A DNA stretch of 16,286 nt from Peptococcaceae bacterium (GTDB lineage Bacteria; Bacillota; Dehalobacteriia; UBA7702), in contig DXZC01000044.1 in the NCBI GenBank assembly GCA_019415505.1, forward strand, positions 1 to 16,286, read 5' to 3'. Numbering within the stretch: position 1 is the first letter of the stretch; the number at the start of each line of letters is the position of its first letter. The notes below the pieces were generated by a model. It had not been told where the DNA came from, searched no databases, and saw nothing but the letters and a program-made list of their open reading frames with translations. This document shows, in pieces, positions 14,829 through 16,286 of the stretch. The position numbers and the translations under genes are program-made.

Positions 14829-16010
14829 TCAGTTTAAATTACACTCATCTAACATAAATTCTATCAGACAACCATACCCTTCCTCCGGCTCGTTCACCGT
14901 AACATATGTAACGGCGCCCACCAGTTTATTATTTTGAATTATGGGGCTGCCGCTCATACCTTGAATGATACCACCGGTTTTAGATAGTAAAGTTTTATCC
15001 GTTATCTTGAGAGATAAACCCTTGCCATCTTGATTATCTTTCTCCACCTTAGTTATTTCCACATCAAAAAATTCCGGCGTATTTCCGTCCACAACAGTTA
15101 CAATCTGAGCCTTACCTTCCTCTACCTCATCAGCGGCTGCCGGATAGACAAAGGTATTTAAGGGATTATTTATAACTCCCGCCATAGTGCCATAGATACC
15201 ATAATTGCCAACACTATCTATAGTGCCGTCAAAGTCGCCATCCTCAAAATAGCCTATTTTTTCTCCCGTTTCTCCTTTAGTTGCCTTTTTAATACTTCGC
15301 ACCGCAGAAGGTAAGGCATGGCCTAAAATGTTTTGACTTTCATCTTCTGTAACTCCTTCAATGGGGTGGCCTAAGGCGCCAAATCTTTTAGTAGCCGGGT
15401 CATAAAATGTCAAGGTTCCCACGCCGCCCATATTATCCCTAACATAGAGGCCAATGCGGTAACGGCTAGTCTCCTGACAAAAATAAGGCTTAATAACAAC
15501 ATCTTCCTCTTGGGAACCGTGGCGAATTGTCAAAGTTAAATCACCTTTGGCCCCTTCGCTATTAATCAATTCTAACATCGCCTCATCATCGGAGACAGCC
15601 GTGCCGTTAATTGCTAAAACGCTATCGCCCAAGGCAATTCCCGCCTCCTTAGCCGGATATATTACTTTATCGCCGCCATCGTCAATGGCGGAGTAACCAA
15701 CAACCATAACGCCGTTGGAGCGCATTATAATTCCCAAGGAGGCGCCGCCTACCATAAGCTTGGATTCACCGGTTAAAGATACTGCGGCAGGAGCCTGCTT
15801 AGAGCCTTCTGCGGCATCATTTAACTGTAAAGCCTTATTAATCATAGATTCTTCATAAGCCTTTAGGGAAACATCCTGCTCACCTGAACCGGGAGCACCG
15901 TAAAACTGGGGAAAAAGATAGCCGCCCTCAATAAAATTCATGAGCAAGACGGCTAAAAACATAAATACCGCCAAAGTAAAAATCATTATCTTTTCTTTAA
16001 GATTTTTCAA
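14829..16010 (-). CDS. spoIVB: SpoIVB signalling serine peptidase (S55, PDZ)
   Basis: In sporulation this forespore-made protease crosses the inner forespore membrane and triggers sigma-K activation by cleaving SpoIVFA. The 393-residue product has an N-terminal membrane anchor (about residues 9-27), a PDZ domain (about 85-170), and the S55 peptidase domain with H215 in FGALGHPI, D338 in ITDKTLL and S353 in IIQGMSGSPI. The Asp-to-Ser distance of 15 equals that in Bacillus subtilis, so the triad appears intact. I chose TTG at 16010-16008 because AGGAGG (16022-16017) sits six bases upstream. A longer frame from ATG 16112 would encode the ribosome binding site as Arg-Arg and has no site of its own. 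spo0A follows 249 bases downstream, the usual order. No clear sigma-F or sigma-G promoter was found. Confidence 0.93.
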   Translation of the reverse strand: MKNLKEKIMIFTLAVFMFLAVLLMNFIEGGYLFPQFYGAPGSGEQDVSLKAYEESMINKALQLNDAAEGSKQAPAAVSLTGESKLMVGGASLGIIMRSNGVMVVGYSAIDDGGDKVIYPAKEAGIALGDSVLAINGTAVSDDEAMLELINSEGAKGDLTLTIRHGSQEEDVVIKPYFCQETSRYRIGLYVRDNMGGVGTLTFYDPATKRFGALGHPIEGVTEDESQNILGHALPSAVRSIKKATKGETGEKIGYFEDGDFDGTIDSVGNYGIYGTMAGVINNPLNTFVYPAAADEVEEGKAQIVTVVDGNTPEFFDVEITKVEKDNQDGKGLSLKITDKTLLSKTGGIIQGMSGSPIIQNNKLVGAVTYVTVNEPEEGYGCLIEFMLDECNLN

Positions 16011-16106
16011 AACAAACCTCCTAATAACAAAAATAAGAGCAGCGCAGGCAAAAATAGTGAAAATACGTTTAAATAGTAGAAGAACAGAGCCATAGAGGCT
16101 TTTTAA

Positions 16107-16128
16107 GCGCAATAGAATTTAATTGCGC
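16107..16128. repeat. Hairpin upstream of spoIVB
   Basis: GCGCAAT (16107-16113) and ATTGCGC (16122-16128) form a perfect 7-bp stem with an eight-base loop. It has no adjoining T-run on either strand. It lies about 100 bases before the spoIVB start. The remaining stretch to 16286 holds no gene I can support. Confidence 0.45.
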
Positions 16129-16286
16129 GCCGCTTACTAAGTCTATTTTCGCTTTCGGAGCAAAAAATATCCCCAAAGTAATCAAGGTAAAAATGGCAAA
16201 AGTCTTTCTAGTGGCGGTTTATTAAGATTGTAATTTTTGACACCGGGGCTACAAATAATTGCCACATACATCACTAAGTATTGAAT

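Noticed and set aside
1..16286. CRISPR arrays, tRNA/rRNA genes, transposons or attachment sites
   Set aside because: I saw no regularly spaced direct repeats, tRNA-like cloverleaf, transposase or terminal inverted repeats.

Overview
The window reads as chromosomal DNA of an endospore-forming, low-to-moderate GC Bacillota (Firmicutes), most likely an anaerobic clostridial or Peptococcaceae-like lineage. The evidence is the adjacent spoIVB and spo0A genes, the Firmicutes-type AddAB recombination nuclease, Gram-positive style ribosome binding sites and a cobalamin riboswitch. The genus cannot be named from the sequence. There is no insertion sequence, phage gene, CRISPR array or tRNA; the gene order looks like a stable chromosomal region.

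Layout. The left part (87-6928, minus strand) is the two-gene addB-addA operon, with a 4-base stop/start overlap. Divergent from it is a gene for a secreted, membrane-anchored penicillin-binding protein of the DacF/S11 type (7078-8634). All three of its catalytic motifs are replaced, so it looks like a pseudoenzyme. A 198-base spacer rich in inverted repeats follows, then an OmpR-type response regulator and a membrane histidine kinase (8833-10979) with a terminator.

The middle part (11112-13732, plus strand) is a transcription unit with a near-consensus promoter, a cobalamin riboswitch, an intrinsic terminator directly before the first ribosome binding site, and three tightly packed genes: a zinc-dependent medium-chain dehydrogenase, a diverged anthranilate-phosphoribosyltransferase-fold protein, and a 66-residue unknown. 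B12 control of this gene set is the best candidate for an undescribed pathway here.

The right part (13815-16010, minus strand) is spoIVB-spo0A in the usual order. spo0A has a near-consensus sigma-H promoter and two possible 0A boxes upstream. Its receiver domain carries glutamate at the normal phosphoacceptor aspartate position, which suggests altered or phosphorylation-independent control of sporulation entry.

The most notable observations are the Spo0A Asp-to-Glu change, the DacF-like protein lacking SxxK, SxN and KTG, and the cobalamin-controlled dehydrogenase plus TrpD-like operon.
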